Origin: Microbacterium gorillae
GTDB taxonomy: Bacteria > Actinomycetota > Actinomycetes > Actinomycetales > Microbacteriaceae
Length of the DNA stretch: 64,000 bases
Direction of reading: 5' to 3'
NCBI RefSeq assembly: GCF_000826185.2
Contig: NZ_LN648874.1
Location: 186,001 to 250,000, forward strand
Below the pieces are notes generated by a model that did not search any database, was not told where the DNA came from, and worked only from the letters and a program-made list of their open reading frames with translations. Shown here in pieces: positions 1 through 9,022 of this stretch (its first letter is position 1; every line of letters begins with the position of its first letter). Made by a program: the position numbers and the translations under genes.

Positions 1-2
1 GC

Positions 3-1133
3 GGTGCGGGGATCGGTGACGGCCCGCTCGCGCTCTTTCGCCACGCCCGGAGCCAGGGTGTGGTCCCGGTCTGGCTGGTCGAGAACGACCGCGATGAGGC
101 GGACGCCCGTGCGCTCGGCATCCCGACGATCCACAAGCACTCGATCCGGGGATTCTGGGCGACCGCCCGGGCCGGAGTGATCGTCGTCTCGCACGGACTG
201 GGCGATGTGAACCGGTACGCCGTGTCCGGTGCGTTCGTCGTCCAGCTCTGGCACGGCATCCCGCTCAAGCGCATCGGCCTGGACTCCCCGGCGACGGTTC
301 GCAGTGCTCTGCTGCCGGACTCCGTCGCCATGCGGCGGCTGCTGGGCATGCTGTACCGGCGCACGGTCAGCGCCATTCGCGTGCTGCCTGCGGCATCGCA
401 CCTGGTGCGCGGACGGCTGGAATCGGCCTTCGGTCTTCCCGATGAGAAAGTCCTGGTCACGGGCGAGCCACGCGTGGACGTCCTGAGCGCGGGCGACGCC
501 GCCACCCGGTACGCGACCGCGCGAGCGCTGCTGGATACCGTCGTCGGCCCGCTGCCGGACGAGGTCGTGCTGTACGCCCCGACGTGGCGGGACGGTGAGG
601 CCGATCCTGCGGTGCCGTCCGCGGCGGAGTGGCAGACCATCGACGAGACGCTGAGCCGACAGAACGCGGTGCTGCTGATCCGCTCCCACCCGCTGGGCGC
701 CGGCGCGTACACACCGCCGTTCGCCACCGATCGGATCCGGCTGCTCGGCAGCGACGTGCTGCGGGACGTGACGCCGGCGTTGCCGGGGCTGACGGTGCTC
801 ATCACGGATTACTCGTCGCTGGCCTACGACGTCGGCCTCGTACCGCTGCCCGCGCTCTTCCTCGCGCCCGACGAGCAGGACTACGCCACCCGGCGCGGCT
901 TCTACGGCCGGTACCGGGATGTCGCCGGCGACGACGTCGCGGCAGACTGGTCGACCGTGATGGCGCAGCTCGACGCGCTGCTGGCCGAGCCGGACGAGCG
1001 CGCCCGGCGCCTTGCCCGGTCCGAGCGCATCTCGGCTCGCGTGCACGCGTTCCGGGACGGCGGTAACACCGCTCGTGTGTACCGTGAGATCGTGCGGCGT
1101 TTCCCGCGTGCGCACGGGGAGGGGAGACGATGA
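3..1133 (+). CDS. CDP-glycerol glycerophosphotransferase family protein (5' partial)
   Basis: The reading frame is open from the first bases of the window, so the true start lies upstream; the internal GTG at 60 is probably not the start. The protein has the marks of the TagB/TagF family, which transfers glycerol phosphate from CDP-glycerol onto a wall teichoic-acid-like polymer at the inner face of the membrane. Visible motifs are LWHGIPLKRIG, YAPTWRDG and the C-terminal ITDYSSLAYDVG. It overlaps the next gene by 4 bp (ATGA), implying translational coupling. The polymer made and the acceptor cannot be told from sequence; a sugar-phosphate transferase of the same fold is possible. Confidence 0.85.
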   Translation, partial: GAGIGDGPLALFRHARSQGVVPVWLVENDRDEADARALGIPTIHKHSIRGFWATARAGVIVVSHGLGDVNRYAVSGAFVVQLWHGIPLKRIGLDSPATVRSALLPDSVAMRRLLGMLYRRTVSAIRVLPAASHLVRGRLESAFGLPDEKVLVTGEPRVDVLSAGDAATRYATARALLDTVVGPLPDEVVLYAPTWRDGEADPAVPSAAEWQTIDETLSRQNAVLLIRSHPLGAGAYTPPFATDRIRLLGSDVLRDVTPALPGLTVLITDYSSLAYDVGLVPLPALFLAPDEQDYATRRGFYGRYRDVAGDDVAADWSTVMAQLDALLAEPDERARRLARSERISARVHAFRDGGNTARVYREIVRRFPRAHGEGRR

Positions 1134-2548
1134 CGCACGCCGAACTGCGCGGCGATGTCCTGGAGGTGTTCGGGACGGGGGCGGCTCCGGATCACGTTGC
1201 GCTCGTCGGCGCCCGCGCCCGGGTGGCCGGGACGGTGCACACCGGAGCGGACGGCTGGAGCGTCACGATCCCCCTGCGCGCGGCCCGCTGGGGTGGGCCG
1301 GAACTTCCCGTGCCGGCAGGGGACTATCGCCTCGAGGGCGTCACCGTGGCGCCGGCGATTCCGGTGACCCTTCTGGACACCCTGCGCATCAGCGCTTCCG
1401 GCGACCGGGTTCGCATCGACGCACCGATCGATCCGGCGTATGACAGTGGCGAGGGCCAGGCCGCCCTGGAGCGACGCTACGCCGCCCAGACCGGAGACGT
1501 GTTCGAGGACGCCGTCTTCTTCGAGAGCTTCTACGGACGCAATGCGAGCTGCAATCCGCTCGCGTTGGACGCTGAGATCGCTCGTGTCGCCCCGGGGGTG
1601 ACCCGCTACTGGAGCGTGGTGGACCTGTCGGTGCAGGTGCCGGAGGGAGCCGTTCCCGTCGTGGAGGGCTCACCGCAGTGGTGGCGTGCCCGCGGTACGT
1701 CCCGTCTGCTCATCGTCAATGACTGGCTCCGCCGTCGGTACGTGCGACGCCGTGGGCAGCGCGTGCTGCAGACGTGGCACGGCACTCCGCTCAAGCGTCT
1801 CGCGCTGCACCGCCCCGGCTTCGACCCACGCCGCACCGTCGCCGTCTGGCGGGAGTCGCGGCGCTGGGACGCGCTGCTCGCCCAGAACCCCTACGCCGCC
1901 CGCATCCTGCGTTCGGCCTACGCGTTCCGTCGCTCAGTGTGGGTCGAGGGTTATCCGCGCGACGACGTGCTGTCCACGGGCGACGGTGCCGCCACGCGGG
2001 CGGCACTCGGCATCGCTGCCGACGAACGGGTGATCCTGTTCGCCCCCACCTGGCGGGACGACCGCGAGCACATCGTCGACTTCCTCGATCCGGTCCGCCT
2101 GGCCGAGGACGCCGATGCGGTGGTCCTCGTGCGCGGCCACTCCCGCACGCTCCTGCCGGGAGAGGACGCGCACGGCCCCCGGGTGATCGATGTCACCGGG
2201 TATCCCGACACCTCTCAGCTGATGCTGGCGGCGGACGCGCTCGTGACCGACTACTCATCGATCATGTTCGACTTCTCCGTCACCGGAAAGCCCATGTACT
2301 TCCTGGTGCCGGACATGGAGCACTACCGCGGCGAACTGCGCGGCTTCTACTTCGATCTCGCCGAACTCGCGCCGGGCCCGTTGGTGCGCACTCACGATGA
2401 GCTGCGGGACGCGCTCGCCGCCGAGGATCAGGCGGCGTTCGCTGAGCGCTACCGGCGCTGGCGCGCGCGGTTCAACCCTCGCGACGACGGCTCGGCCGCC
2501 GAGCGGGTCGTGGCACGCCTGCTCGATCAGGGGTGGATCGGCGGCTGA
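1130..2548 (+). CDS. CDP-glycerol glycerophosphotransferase family protein
   Basis: This 472-aa protein is the second of three glycerophosphotransferase-like proteins in the cluster. Its first ~120 residues form a separate domain that I do not recognise. The transferase part follows, with TWHGTPLKRLALHRP, FAPTWRDD and the signature VTDYSSIMFDFSVTGKP. Its likely role is priming or polymerising a poly(glycerol phosphate)-type wall polymer. It starts inside the stop of the upstream family member, so the pair is an operon and the two probably act in sequence. Family assignment is firm; which step it catalyses is inference. Confidence 0.88.
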   Translation: MTHAELRGDVLEVFGTGAAPDHVALVGARARVAGTVHTGADGWSVTIPLRAARWGGPELPVPAGDYRLEGVTVAPAIPVTLLDTLRISASGDRVRIDAPIDPAYDSGEGQAALERRYAAQTGDVFEDAVFFESFYGRNASCNPLALDAEIARVAPGVTRYWSVVDLSVQVPEGAVPVVEGSPQWWRARGTSRLLIVNDWLRRRYVRRRGQRVLQTWHGTPLKRLALHRPGFDPRRTVAVWRESRRWDALLAQNPYAARILRSAYAFRRSVWVEGYPRDDVLSTGDGAATRAALGIAADERVILFAPTWRDDREHIVDFLDPVRLAEDADAVVLVRGHSRTLLPGEDAHGPRVIDVTGYPDTSQLMLAADALVTDYSSIMFDFSVTGKPMYFLVPDMEHYRGELRGFYFDLAELAPGPLVRTHDELRDALAAEDQAAFAERYRRWRARFNPRDDGSAAERVVARLLDQGWIGG

Positions 2549-2560
2549 TCCCGCCGCCGG

Positions 2561-3667
2561 TCAGGGCAACGGCGTGTTGCGGCCACCGAGTCGCGACGTG
2601 TCCACCGTCTCGCCCGCACCGCGAACGATCCCGGCGAGAAATCCGGCGCCCCAGGCCAGGTGCATCGTGGGGAGCACGGCCGCCGTCCAGACCTTGTCCC
2701 GCAGGGTGTCGCCGCCGCCGGATCGTGAGAGCGCGACGGCCAGGACCAGCAGAACGTATGCGATCAACGGCAGATAGAGGACGGAGAGCGCGATCGAGAG
2801 CAGCCCGTGCACCACACCGGTCAGCTGGAGCACGGCAAGTACGAGTGCCAGGACGACCAGCACCAGCAACGCCGGCGGAGCGAAGAAGCGAATCGAGTTG
2901 CGTCGGCCGAAGCGCCGCACCAGTTCCGCGCGCCACGTCCCGGTGGCGAAGAACTGCCGGACCAGGCGGGTCCAGCTCTCCCGCGGCCAGTACGTGACCG
3001 ACAGCGCCGGGTCGAACCACACGCGGTAGCCCGCCTGGCGGATGCGCAGGTTGAGCTCCCAGTCCTCGCCACGGCGGATGGACTCGTCGAAACCGCCGAC
3101 CTCATCCAGAACCGAGCGACGCATGACGCCGAGGTACGCGGACTCCGCCTCGCTCTCGGCGCCGCCACTGTGGTACGCGCCGCCCCCGAGTCCCACGGGG
3201 GAGTTGTACGCGCGCGCCACGGCGCGCTGGAACGGCGTGCGGCCCTCCGCGTGCATGATGCCACCGACGTTGGCGGCACCCGTGCGCTCCAGGGTCGCGA
3301 GCGCATCGCGCGCGTAGCCGGGGTCGAGTTCGGAGTGGGCGTCCACCCGGATCACCGTCGGGTAGCGCGATGCGGAGATCGCCGCGTTCAACCCGACCGG
3401 GATGTCGGCGCGCGGGTTGTCCACCAGCACGATGCGCTCATCTGCGGCAGCCAGGTCGCGGGCGAGCTCGGAGGTTCCGTCCGTGGACGGGCCGAGGGCG
3501 AGCACGAGCTCGCGGGGGCCGTCGACCTCCTGTGCGAGGACCGTCTGCACCGCCCGGGCGAGGTAGTCCCGCTCGTTCAGCACGGGCATGACGAACGACA
3601 CCCCTGCGGTCGGGGGAACGGGAGGGGCGTCGTGGGCGTCGGCCGGGTCCGGTTCCTCGGAATGCAT
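2561..3667 (-). CDS. Membrane-associated family 2 glycosyltransferase
   Basis: This 368-aa protein starts at the ATG at 3667; the frame is open further upstream but that extension is unlike protein. The N-terminal half is a GT2 (GT-A fold) domain with VSFVMPVLNERDYLARAV near residue 23, a DAHSEL metal-binding-type motif, and RRGEDWELNLRIRQ, which resembles the ED acceptor-site motif. The C-terminal third has about three hydrophobic helices, so it is probably anchored in the cytoplasmic membrane, like ExoA/succinoglycan-type transferases. It lies back-to-back with the gene at 3718 and convergent to the gene ending at 2548, inside the glycopolymer cluster. Sugar and acceptor are unknown. Confidence 0.85.
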   Translation of the reverse strand: MHSEEPDPADAHDAPPVPPTAGVSFVMPVLNERDYLARAVQTVLAQEVDGPRELVLALGPSTDGTSELARDLAAADERIVLVDNPRADIPVGLNAAISASRYPTVIRVDAHSELDPGYARDALATLERTGAANVGGIMHAEGRTPFQRAVARAYNSPVGLGGGAYHSGGAESEAESAYLGVMRRSVLDEVGGFDESIRRGEDWELNLRIRQAGYRVWFDPALSVTYWPRESWTRLVRQFFATGTWRAELVRRFGRRNSIRFFAPPALLVLVVLALVLAVLQLTGVVHGLLSIALSVLYLPLIAYVLLVLAVALSRSGGGDTLRDKVWTAAVLPTMHLAWGAGFLAGIVRGAGETVDTSRLGGRNTPLP

Positions 3668-3705
3668 CCCACGATCATCCCATGAGAGCGAGGTCGGGGT
3701 GCCGG

Positions 3706-3711
3706 TAGGCT
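3706..3711 (+). promoter_or_regulatory. -10 box for a leaderless transcript
   Basis: TAGGCT ends 6 nt before the GTG at 3718, so transcription would begin at or next to the start codon. There is no Shine-Dalgarno sequence. No convincing -35 box is visible. Confidence 0.5.
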
Positions 3712-3717
3712 GGTTCA

Positions 3718-4998
3718 GTGAGCATCGTTTCGGACGCGCGGAAGGCCTATCGGCTGCTGACCCGAGCCGTCGCCACACGCTCCTCGGTGCAACGAGTGCG
3801 TCGGGAGCTGTCCGCTCGCGGACCGCTGCCGGAGAAGCGTTTCCAGGTGGCCGTCTACTTCGCCGACGGCGACGTGAACATGTACCAGATGCGGCAGTGG
3901 TACAAGCCTCTGTCCGAGCTCGCGAAGACGTGGCCGGTCGTGGTCCTGGCCCGCAACGCGCGCGGCGCGGCCGCCCTGCTGACGGAGAGCGATCTGCCCG
4001 TCGCCTTCGTGCCGACCGTCGCCGACCTGGAGGCGGCGATCGCCCGCCAGGACATCCGCGTCGTGCTGTACGTGAACCAGAACACCCGGAACTTCCAGAT
4101 GTTCCGCTACGGCAAGCGCTGGCACGTGTTCATCAACCACGGCGAGTCCGACAAGATGTACATGACCACGAACCAGTACAAGGCGTACGACTACGCCTTC
4201 ATCGCCGGTCAGGCCGCGCGCGAGCGCCTGACGCGCGTGCTCTGGGACTATGACGTCGACGCTCGCACGCTCGAGATCGGTCGCCCGCAGGCGGACCACT
4301 ATTCGGGCGCATTGCCGTACACGCCGGACGATCGCACCGTGGTGCTCTACGCGCCGACGTGGGAGGGCGATCGCCCGTCCGCGCACTACGGTTCGATCCG
4401 CACGCACGGCGAGGCGCTGGTGGAGGCGCTGCTGCGCACCGGACGGCACCGCGTCATCTACCGGCCGCACCCGCGCTCGGGCGTCGTCGACCCGGAGTAC
4501 GGAGCCGCCAGCGCCCGTATCGTCGCCGCGCTGAAGGCGGCGAACGCGTCCGATCCGGGCGCCCACCACGTCTTCGACGACGGTCCCGAGCTCGGCTGGC
4601 AGCTCGCCGCCGCGGACGTGGCGGTCGTGGACATCTCGGCGATGGTCTACGACCGACTGGCCGCCGGGAAGGCCCTGTTCGTCACCCGACCGGTGGACGA
4701 ACGGGCCAGCGTCGACACCTCCGGCTACCTGTCCGACTGCGAGTGGCTGACCGCGGAGCGCGCCCCGGAAATGGTCGAGGAGGTCGAGCGCGTCCTGCAC
4801 GACCCGACTGCCACCGCGCGGCTGTCGCTGTGGGTCAAGCACTACTTCGGCGACACGGCGCCGGGAGCTCCGACGGCGAAGTTCCACGACGCGATCGCGA
4901 CGCTCATGGAGCGGTGGGACGAGTGGAACCAGTGGGAGCTGGAGCGCCGTGACGAAACCGAGGAGCACGACCCGGAAGAGCTCGAAGAGGACGACTGA
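3718..4998 (+). CDS. CDP-glycerol glycerophosphotransferase family protein, third copy
   Basis: This 426-aa protein starts at a GTG preceded by a TAGGCT box. It belongs to the glycerophosphotransferase superfamily but is more divergent than the two upstream copies. Visible marks are HVFINHGESDKMYMTTNQYK (an HG motif), VLYAPTWEGDRP, IYRPHPRSG and VVDISAMVYDRLAAGKALFVTRP. It ends in an acidic tail (EEHDPEELEEDD). It is probably a cytoplasmic transferase of the wall-polymer pathway; the donor could be something other than CDP-glycerol. The stop is TGA followed by C and the frame downstream stays open through the next small ORF. Confidence 0.8.
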   Translation: MSIVSDARKAYRLLTRAVATRSSVQRVRRELSARGPLPEKRFQVAVYFADGDVNMYQMRQWYKPLSELAKTWPVVVLARNARGAAALLTESDLPVAFVPTVADLEAAIARQDIRVVLYVNQNTRNFQMFRYGKRWHVFINHGESDKMYMTTNQYKAYDYAFIAGQAARERLTRVLWDYDVDARTLEIGRPQADHYSGALPYTPDDRTVVLYAPTWEGDRPSAHYGSIRTHGEALVEALLRTGRHRVIYRPHPRSGVVDPEYGAASARIVAALKAANASDPGAHHVFDDGPELGWQLAAADVAVVDISAMVYDRLAAGKALFVTRPVDERASVDTSGYLSDCEWLTAERAPEMVEEVERVLHDPTATARLSLWVKHYFGDTAPGAPTAKFHDAIATLMERWDEWNQWELERRDETEEHDPEELEEDD

Positions 4999-5034
4999 CA
5001 CGACAACGAGACCCGGGCGCTCGTTGAGGACCGC

Positions 5035-5274
5035 GTGTTCTGGGCCGGACAGGTCGTCGCATCCGACGGCGGAACCGCGTTCGACATCTGGAGCGACGAC
5101 GACCCGGAGGACACCGACGTTCCCGCTCCCGCGGTGATCGAGGCTCGGCGCGGAGACAGCACGATCCTGCTGTTCGATGCCGGAGGACGGGGCGGGCCCG
5201 ACGGCGACACTGTTGCGCTCGTCGACGAAACCAGCGTGACGTGGGCGGAGGCGAAAGCGCTCGGGTTCGACTGA
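5035..5274 (+). CDS. Small acidic hypothetical protein
   Basis: This 79-aa protein starts at a GTG at 5035 and is rich in Asp and Glu (IWSDDDPEDTDVP). I do not recognise it. It lies in the same frame as the preceding transferase, separated only by that gene's TGA; codons between 4999 and 5034 are also open. It could be an independent short gene or a readthrough extension. No clear ribosome binding site supports GTG 5035, so the start is uncertain. Confidence 0.45.
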   Translation: MFWAGQVVASDGGTAFDIWSDDDPEDTDVPAPAVIEARRGDSTILLFDAGGRGGPDGDTVALVDETSVTWAEAKALGFD

Positions 5275-5309
5275 ATCGACGTCTGGCCTGAACGATCGCC
5301 GCGACGGGC

Positions 5310-6236
5310 TCAGTCGTCGATGGCGGTCTGATCGGAGGGGCGACGCCGGACGACTCGGCCGGCAGCATCGCGGGCGAAACCGCCGATGCTGCGCGACGCG
5401 TTGCCGACCGCGGATGCCGCCGAGCGCATCGCGCCGGCGGTCGCCGAAGCCACCTGGGCCTCGAGCTTCTGCGCGCCCAGCCGCGGGGACAGGTCCTCCG
5501 GGAACGTCAGCGGCGGCGGACCGAACGCGGGCTTTGCGGAGCGCACCACGCGCCGGCCGAGGATGTTGTTGCCGCCGGCGCCGATCACCGCGCCGACGCC
5601 GAAGGGCAGGGCCTTGCCGACGAAGGACGCGCCACCGCGCTTGGCGAACTGCGCCAGGAACACGTGCTTCAGCCGATCCGTCACCGGACCGAGCGCGGCC
5701 CGGGGGAGCGTCTTGGTGACCAACTCGCCCCAGAATGTCGACCGTGTCGCGCCGCCGCCGAACTGCGAGCCGAGCTGCTGGATGAGCTGTGTACCCTCGG
5801 TGCCAAGGATCATCGTCATGACGAGGGCTCGGGCGCGATCGGGATCCGACACGCGGATCCCGTGCACCTCAGCGACGGACTGAGCGAACAGGGCGGTCGC
5901 CTCCAGGAAGCCGAGCGTCTCCGCTCCGGAGAGAGCCAGGGTCGCGACCGTTCCGATTCCGGGCACGACGGCCGTCGCACCGACGGCGGCACCGGTGCCG
6001 GTCACCGCGGCGAGATACCGCCGCTCCAGGATGCGCAGCAGCTGCTCGGGAGTCGCGGACGGGTGACGCAGCCGGATGCTGCGCAGATGCGCGAGCACGA
6101 CCGGTCGCTGCACGCGCAGGACGCGGTCCAGCGCACGGATCGGGATCGGGTGCTCCGTGGACCCTTCGGGCGGAAGCCCTCCCTGCCACGGCGCATCAGC
6201 CGGGAGGGAGTGGATCCGATGGACCTTCTCCGGCAT
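5310..6236 (-). CDS. EcsC-like membrane-associated protein of unknown function
   Basis: This 308-aa protein starts at the ATG at 6236, 4 bp after the stop of the nucleotidyltransferase gene, so the two form an operon. The middle carries Gly/Ala-rich hydrophobic stretches (TGAAVGATAVVPGIGTVATL near residue 87, and a second around PFGVGAVIGAGGNNILGRR), the pattern of EcsC-family proteins, which associate with membranes. The Pro-rich C-terminal part is variable and ends in RRRPSDQTAIDD. The EcsC assignment is by resemblance only. A role in the neighbouring glycopolymer pathway is inference from the operon. Confidence 0.6.
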   Translation of the reverse strand: MPEKVHRIHSLPADAPWQGGLPPEGSTEHPIPIRALDRVLRVQRPVVLAHLRSIRLRHPSATPEQLLRILERRYLAAVTGTGAAVGATAVVPGIGTVATLALSGAETLGFLEATALFAQSVAEVHGIRVSDPDRARALVMTMILGTEGTQLIQQLGSQFGGGATRSTFWGELVTKTLPRAALGPVTDRLKHVFLAQFAKRGGASFVGKALPFGVGAVIGAGGNNILGRRVVRSAKPAFGPPPLTFPEDLSPRLGAQKLEAQVASATAGAMRSAASAVGNASRSIGGFARDAAGRVVRRRPSDQTAIDD

Positions 6237-6240
6237 CGAG

Positions 6241-6933
6241 TCAGACGTAGAGGTTCGCGCGCTCGAGGTCCTCGGCGAAGTCCACCTCGACCGCGTACAG
6301 GTCGGAGATGTCCATCGGGACCGTGCGCACGCCGTCCTCGATGATCGCGAGCTCCAGTCCGCGCTCGAAGTAGTCCTGATCGTCGACACGACCGAGCTGG
6401 CGAATGAACGCCTTCTTGTCCGCGCGGGAGATGTAGTTGATGCCGACCGCCTCGCCGATTCCGCCGACGACGGTCTTCGACAGCTGGTCGATGAAGCCCT
6501 CGGCGCTGAGGGTGTACTTGACCTCTTCGTCGCTGACCTTCGAGGTGTTGACCGTGACGAAGGACTGCTCGCGCTCGATCAGCTCGATGGCGCGGCCGAG
6601 CACCCGCGGGTCGAACACTACATCGCCGTTCATCCACAGCACGCCGTCCTTGCCGGTCGCGTTCAGCGCGCGCAGCAGGCTCTTGGACGTGTTCGTCTGG
6701 TCGTAGCGCTCGTTGTGGACGTAGTCCGCCTTCGGGAACGCGTCCGCGATCGTCTCGGCGCGGTACCCGACCACCGTGGTGATGCGCGTCTTGGGGCCGA
6801 ACGCCGCGTGGATGTTGTCGTGCTGCTGCTGCATGATGCTGCGGCCGTCGTTGAGGACGGTGAGAGACTTCGGCAGGCTGCGGCCGAGTCGCGAGCCCAT
6901 GCCGGCGGCGAGGATGACGGTCTGAATGTTCAC
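6241..6933 (-). CDS. Sugar-phosphate/phosphocholine nucleotidyltransferase (LicC-like)
   Basis: This 230-aa NTP-transferase starts with VILAAGMGSRLGRSLPKSL, the nucleotide-binding signature of the GlmU/LicC superfamily; WMNGDVVFDP carries the metal-binding Asp, and the C-terminal DLYAVEVDFAEDL fits the family end. It should make an activated building block (a CDP- or UDP-alcohol or sugar) for the surface polymer assembled by the transferases nearby. The exact nucleotide and substrate cannot be read from sequence; LicC-type phosphocholine cytidylyltransferase is one option. It is the first gene of a two-gene operon with the EcsC-like gene. Confidence 0.8.
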   Translation of the reverse strand: MNIQTVILAAGMGSRLGRSLPKSLTVLNDGRSIMQQQHDNIHAAFGPKTRITTVVGYRAETIADAFPKADYVHNERYDQTNTSKSLLRALNATGKDGVLWMNGDVVFDPRVLGRAIELIEREQSFVTVNTSKVSDEEVKYTLSAEGFIDQLSKTVVGGIGEAVGINYISRADKKAFIRQLGRVDDQDYFERGLELAIIEDGVRTVPMDISDLYAVEVDFAEDLERANLYV

Positions 6934-7132
6934 TGCTTATCGCTCCTTGGGAGTACGTTCATGGTCGGTTCACCGACGAGACACACCCTTGTGCGAGCTC
7001 CATGTTAGCGAATACGGCCTGTGAACTCCGGGAAATCCCAGATTACCGTTGCTTGATCGTGACGGCCCGGCCTGCCGACGCCGCCGGGTGACGCGGCGCG
7101 TCACGCGGTGCGCGGTGCTCAACGGCGGTTGA

Positions 7133-7138
7133 TAGGTT
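7133..7138 (+). promoter_or_regulatory. -10 box for a leaderless transcript
   Basis: TAGGTT ends 6 nt before the GTG at 7145. The spacing matches several other genes in the window and favours GTG 7145 over GTG 7142 as the start of the ABC ATPase. Confidence 0.45.
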
Positions 7139-7144
7139 GGGGTG

Positions 7145-9022
7145 GTGACGGACGCGCAGGAATCTTTCCATGATCCCGCGGACGCCGCCTCGGGGGGCGA
7201 GCGGGACGCGCCGATGAACGCGCCCGAAACCTCCGCCGGACCACAGACTTCCGGTCCGGAGCCGGCGGCCGCCGACACGAACAAGCGTCCGGTGCGGAAG
7301 CCCGCCGCCTCGGCCACGAAGAAGGCCGGATCCGCCGCGAAGCCGACGCCCACCGCGAAGAAGTCGACAACCGCCGCGAGGTCGACTTCCACCGCGAAGA
7401 AGTCGACAACCGCCGCGAGGTCGACTTCCACGGCGAAGAAGACGACGACCACGAAGACCACCGCGAAGAAGTCGCCGGCCGCCTCGGCCCGCCCGAGCGC
7501 GTCGTCTTCCTCGACGACGACTTCGCCCGTACAGTCGAAAGGGACGGCTCGTGCGGCATCCGTGGCAGAGCCGGACGGAGGGGGCTCACGGGTGGCGAAG
7601 GACACCGCAACAGGCACGACGACATCTCGCGACGTGACGGACGAGCGCGGTGGTGCAACACGCGCCACGGCAGCGCTCACCGATGCCGGCGCGAAGGTCG
7701 AGGTGCCCCGCATCGAGGTCGACCACAGTGTCGACCTGCAGCGCGGAGGCGACTCCGCGACCGTCGCGACCCCACCGCCGCCGCCGCGCAAGCGCACCCC
7801 GGCACGCAAGAGCACGGCCAAGAAGAAGGCGCCGGCGCGCAGCACTCAGCCGTCCGCAACGGATGAGCCGGGAGCCGACACTTCGGGGACGACCGCGTCG
7901 GTGGAGACCGATGCTGCGGTGTCGGAACCGCAGACTCCGGCTTCCGTCACGGACGCGGCGGAGTCCGACGACGTCCCCGTGACGCACCGGCCCATCGAGG
8001 ACATCACCCCACACGCCGACGGAGCGGAGCCGGCGGACGACGACGCATCCGACCCGACCGAAGCTCCCGCGGAGCAGAACGCGTCGGCGGACGACGCCGT
8101 CTCCATTGCGCCCGCGTCGGCGCCGGAGGCTTCCCGAACCGCCCCGACGGAGACCGACCCTTCGACGAGCGAGGCTCCGGCGGCGACCGCACCACGTCCG
8201 CAGCGGCGCGCTGCAGCGTCCCCGACGTTCGTGCCCAAGCCCTCACCCAAGGTCGACCCGAGCGCCGCAGCACTGGTGGCGCGCGGTCTGCAGAAGAACT
8301 TCGGCGGCGTGGCCGCCGTGGACGGCATCGATCTCACGGTTCCCGCCGGAACGTTCTACGGGCTGGTGGGTCCGAACGGTGCCGGTAAGACGACGACCCT
8401 GTCCATGATCGCGGGTCTGCTGCGTCCGGACTCGGGCACGATCTCGGTGTGCGGTGTCGACGCCCGCAAGGACTCCCGCGCCGCGAAGCGGCTGCTCGGT
8501 GTGCTGCCGGACCGCTTCCGGACCTTCGATCGACTGACCGGCCGCCAGTTGCTGCACTACTACGGCGTCCTGCGCGGGCTGCCCGCCGCAGTCGTGGACG
8601 AGCGTGCGGCGGACCTCGCGCGTGCGTTCGATCTGACCGACGCCCTGGGACGCGTGGTCTCGGACTACTCCGCCGGAATGACCAAGAAGGTCATGCTCGC
8701 CGGTGCACTGATCCACACCCCACGACTTCTGGTCCTCGACGAACCGTTCGAGTCGGTGGATCCGGTCAGCTCGGCCGTGATCCTCGAGATTCTGACGTCC
8801 TACGTGTCCGGCGGTGGAACCGTGATCCTCTCCAGTCATGGCATGGGCCTGGTGGAGAAGGTCTGCTCGCGCGTGGCCGTGGTCGTCGGTGGCCAGGTGC
8901 TCGCCGAAGGAACCGTGGACGATGTCCGTGGGGGCGTGTCTCTCGAAGAGCGCTTCGTGGAGCTCTCCGGCGGACTCGGCGAGGTGGAGGGGCTGGAGTG
9001 GTTGCACACGTTCTCCGGCTGA
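7145..9022 (+). CDS. ABC transporter ATP-binding protein with long low-complexity N-terminus
   Basis: The protein is about 625 aa, but only the last ~245 residues form an ABC ATPase: Walker A GPNGAGKTT, signature DYSAGMTKK (a degenerate LSGGQ-type motif), Walker B LLVLDEPFES and the switch SSHGMGLVEKV. This is the type seen in ABC-2-like exporters of the CcmA family. The first ~380 residues are Ala/Lys/Thr/Ser/Pro rich, first basic (repeats of TAKKSTTAARSTS), then acidic, and predicted disordered. The downstream permease begins inside this gene, so the two form one transporter. The substrate is unknown. A separate ATPase start near 8270 is conceivable, but the frame is continuous. Confidence 0.85.
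   Translation: MTDAQESFHDPADAASGGERDAPMNAPETSAGPQTSGPEPAAADTNKRPVRKPAASATKKAGSAAKPTPTAKKSTTAARSTSTAKKSTTAARSTSTAKKTTTTKTTAKKSPAASARPSASSSSTTTSPVQSKGTARAASVAEPDGGGSRVAKDTATGTTTSRDVTDERGGATRATAALTDAGAKVEVPRIEVDHSVDLQRGGDSATVATPPPPPRKRTPARKSTAKKKAPARSTQPSATDEPGADTSGTTASVETDAAVSEPQTPASVTDAAESDDVPVTHRPIEDITPHADGAEPADDDASDPTEAPAEQNASADDAVSIAPASAPEASRTAPTETDPSTSEAPAATAPRPQRRAAASPTFVPKPSPKVDPSAAALVARGLQKNFGGVAAVDGIDLTVPAGTFYGLVGPNGAGKTTTLSMIAGLLRPDSGTISVCGVDARKDSRAAKRLLGVLPDRFRTFDRLTGRQLLHYYGVLRGLPAAVVDERAADLARAFDLTDALGRVVSDYSAGMTKKVMLAGALIHTPRLLVLDEPFESVDPVSSAVILEILTSYVSGGGTVILSSHGMGLVEKVCSRVAVVVGGQVLAEGTVDDVRGGVSLEERFVELSGGLGEVEGLEWLHTFSG
7352..7429 (+). repeat. Two exact tandem copies of a 39-bp unit
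   Basis: Copies at 7352-7390 and 7391-7429 are identical and encode TAKKSTTAARSTS twice, followed by a partial third copy. The unit is a multiple of three, so copy number can change without a frameshift. Confidence 0.95.
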
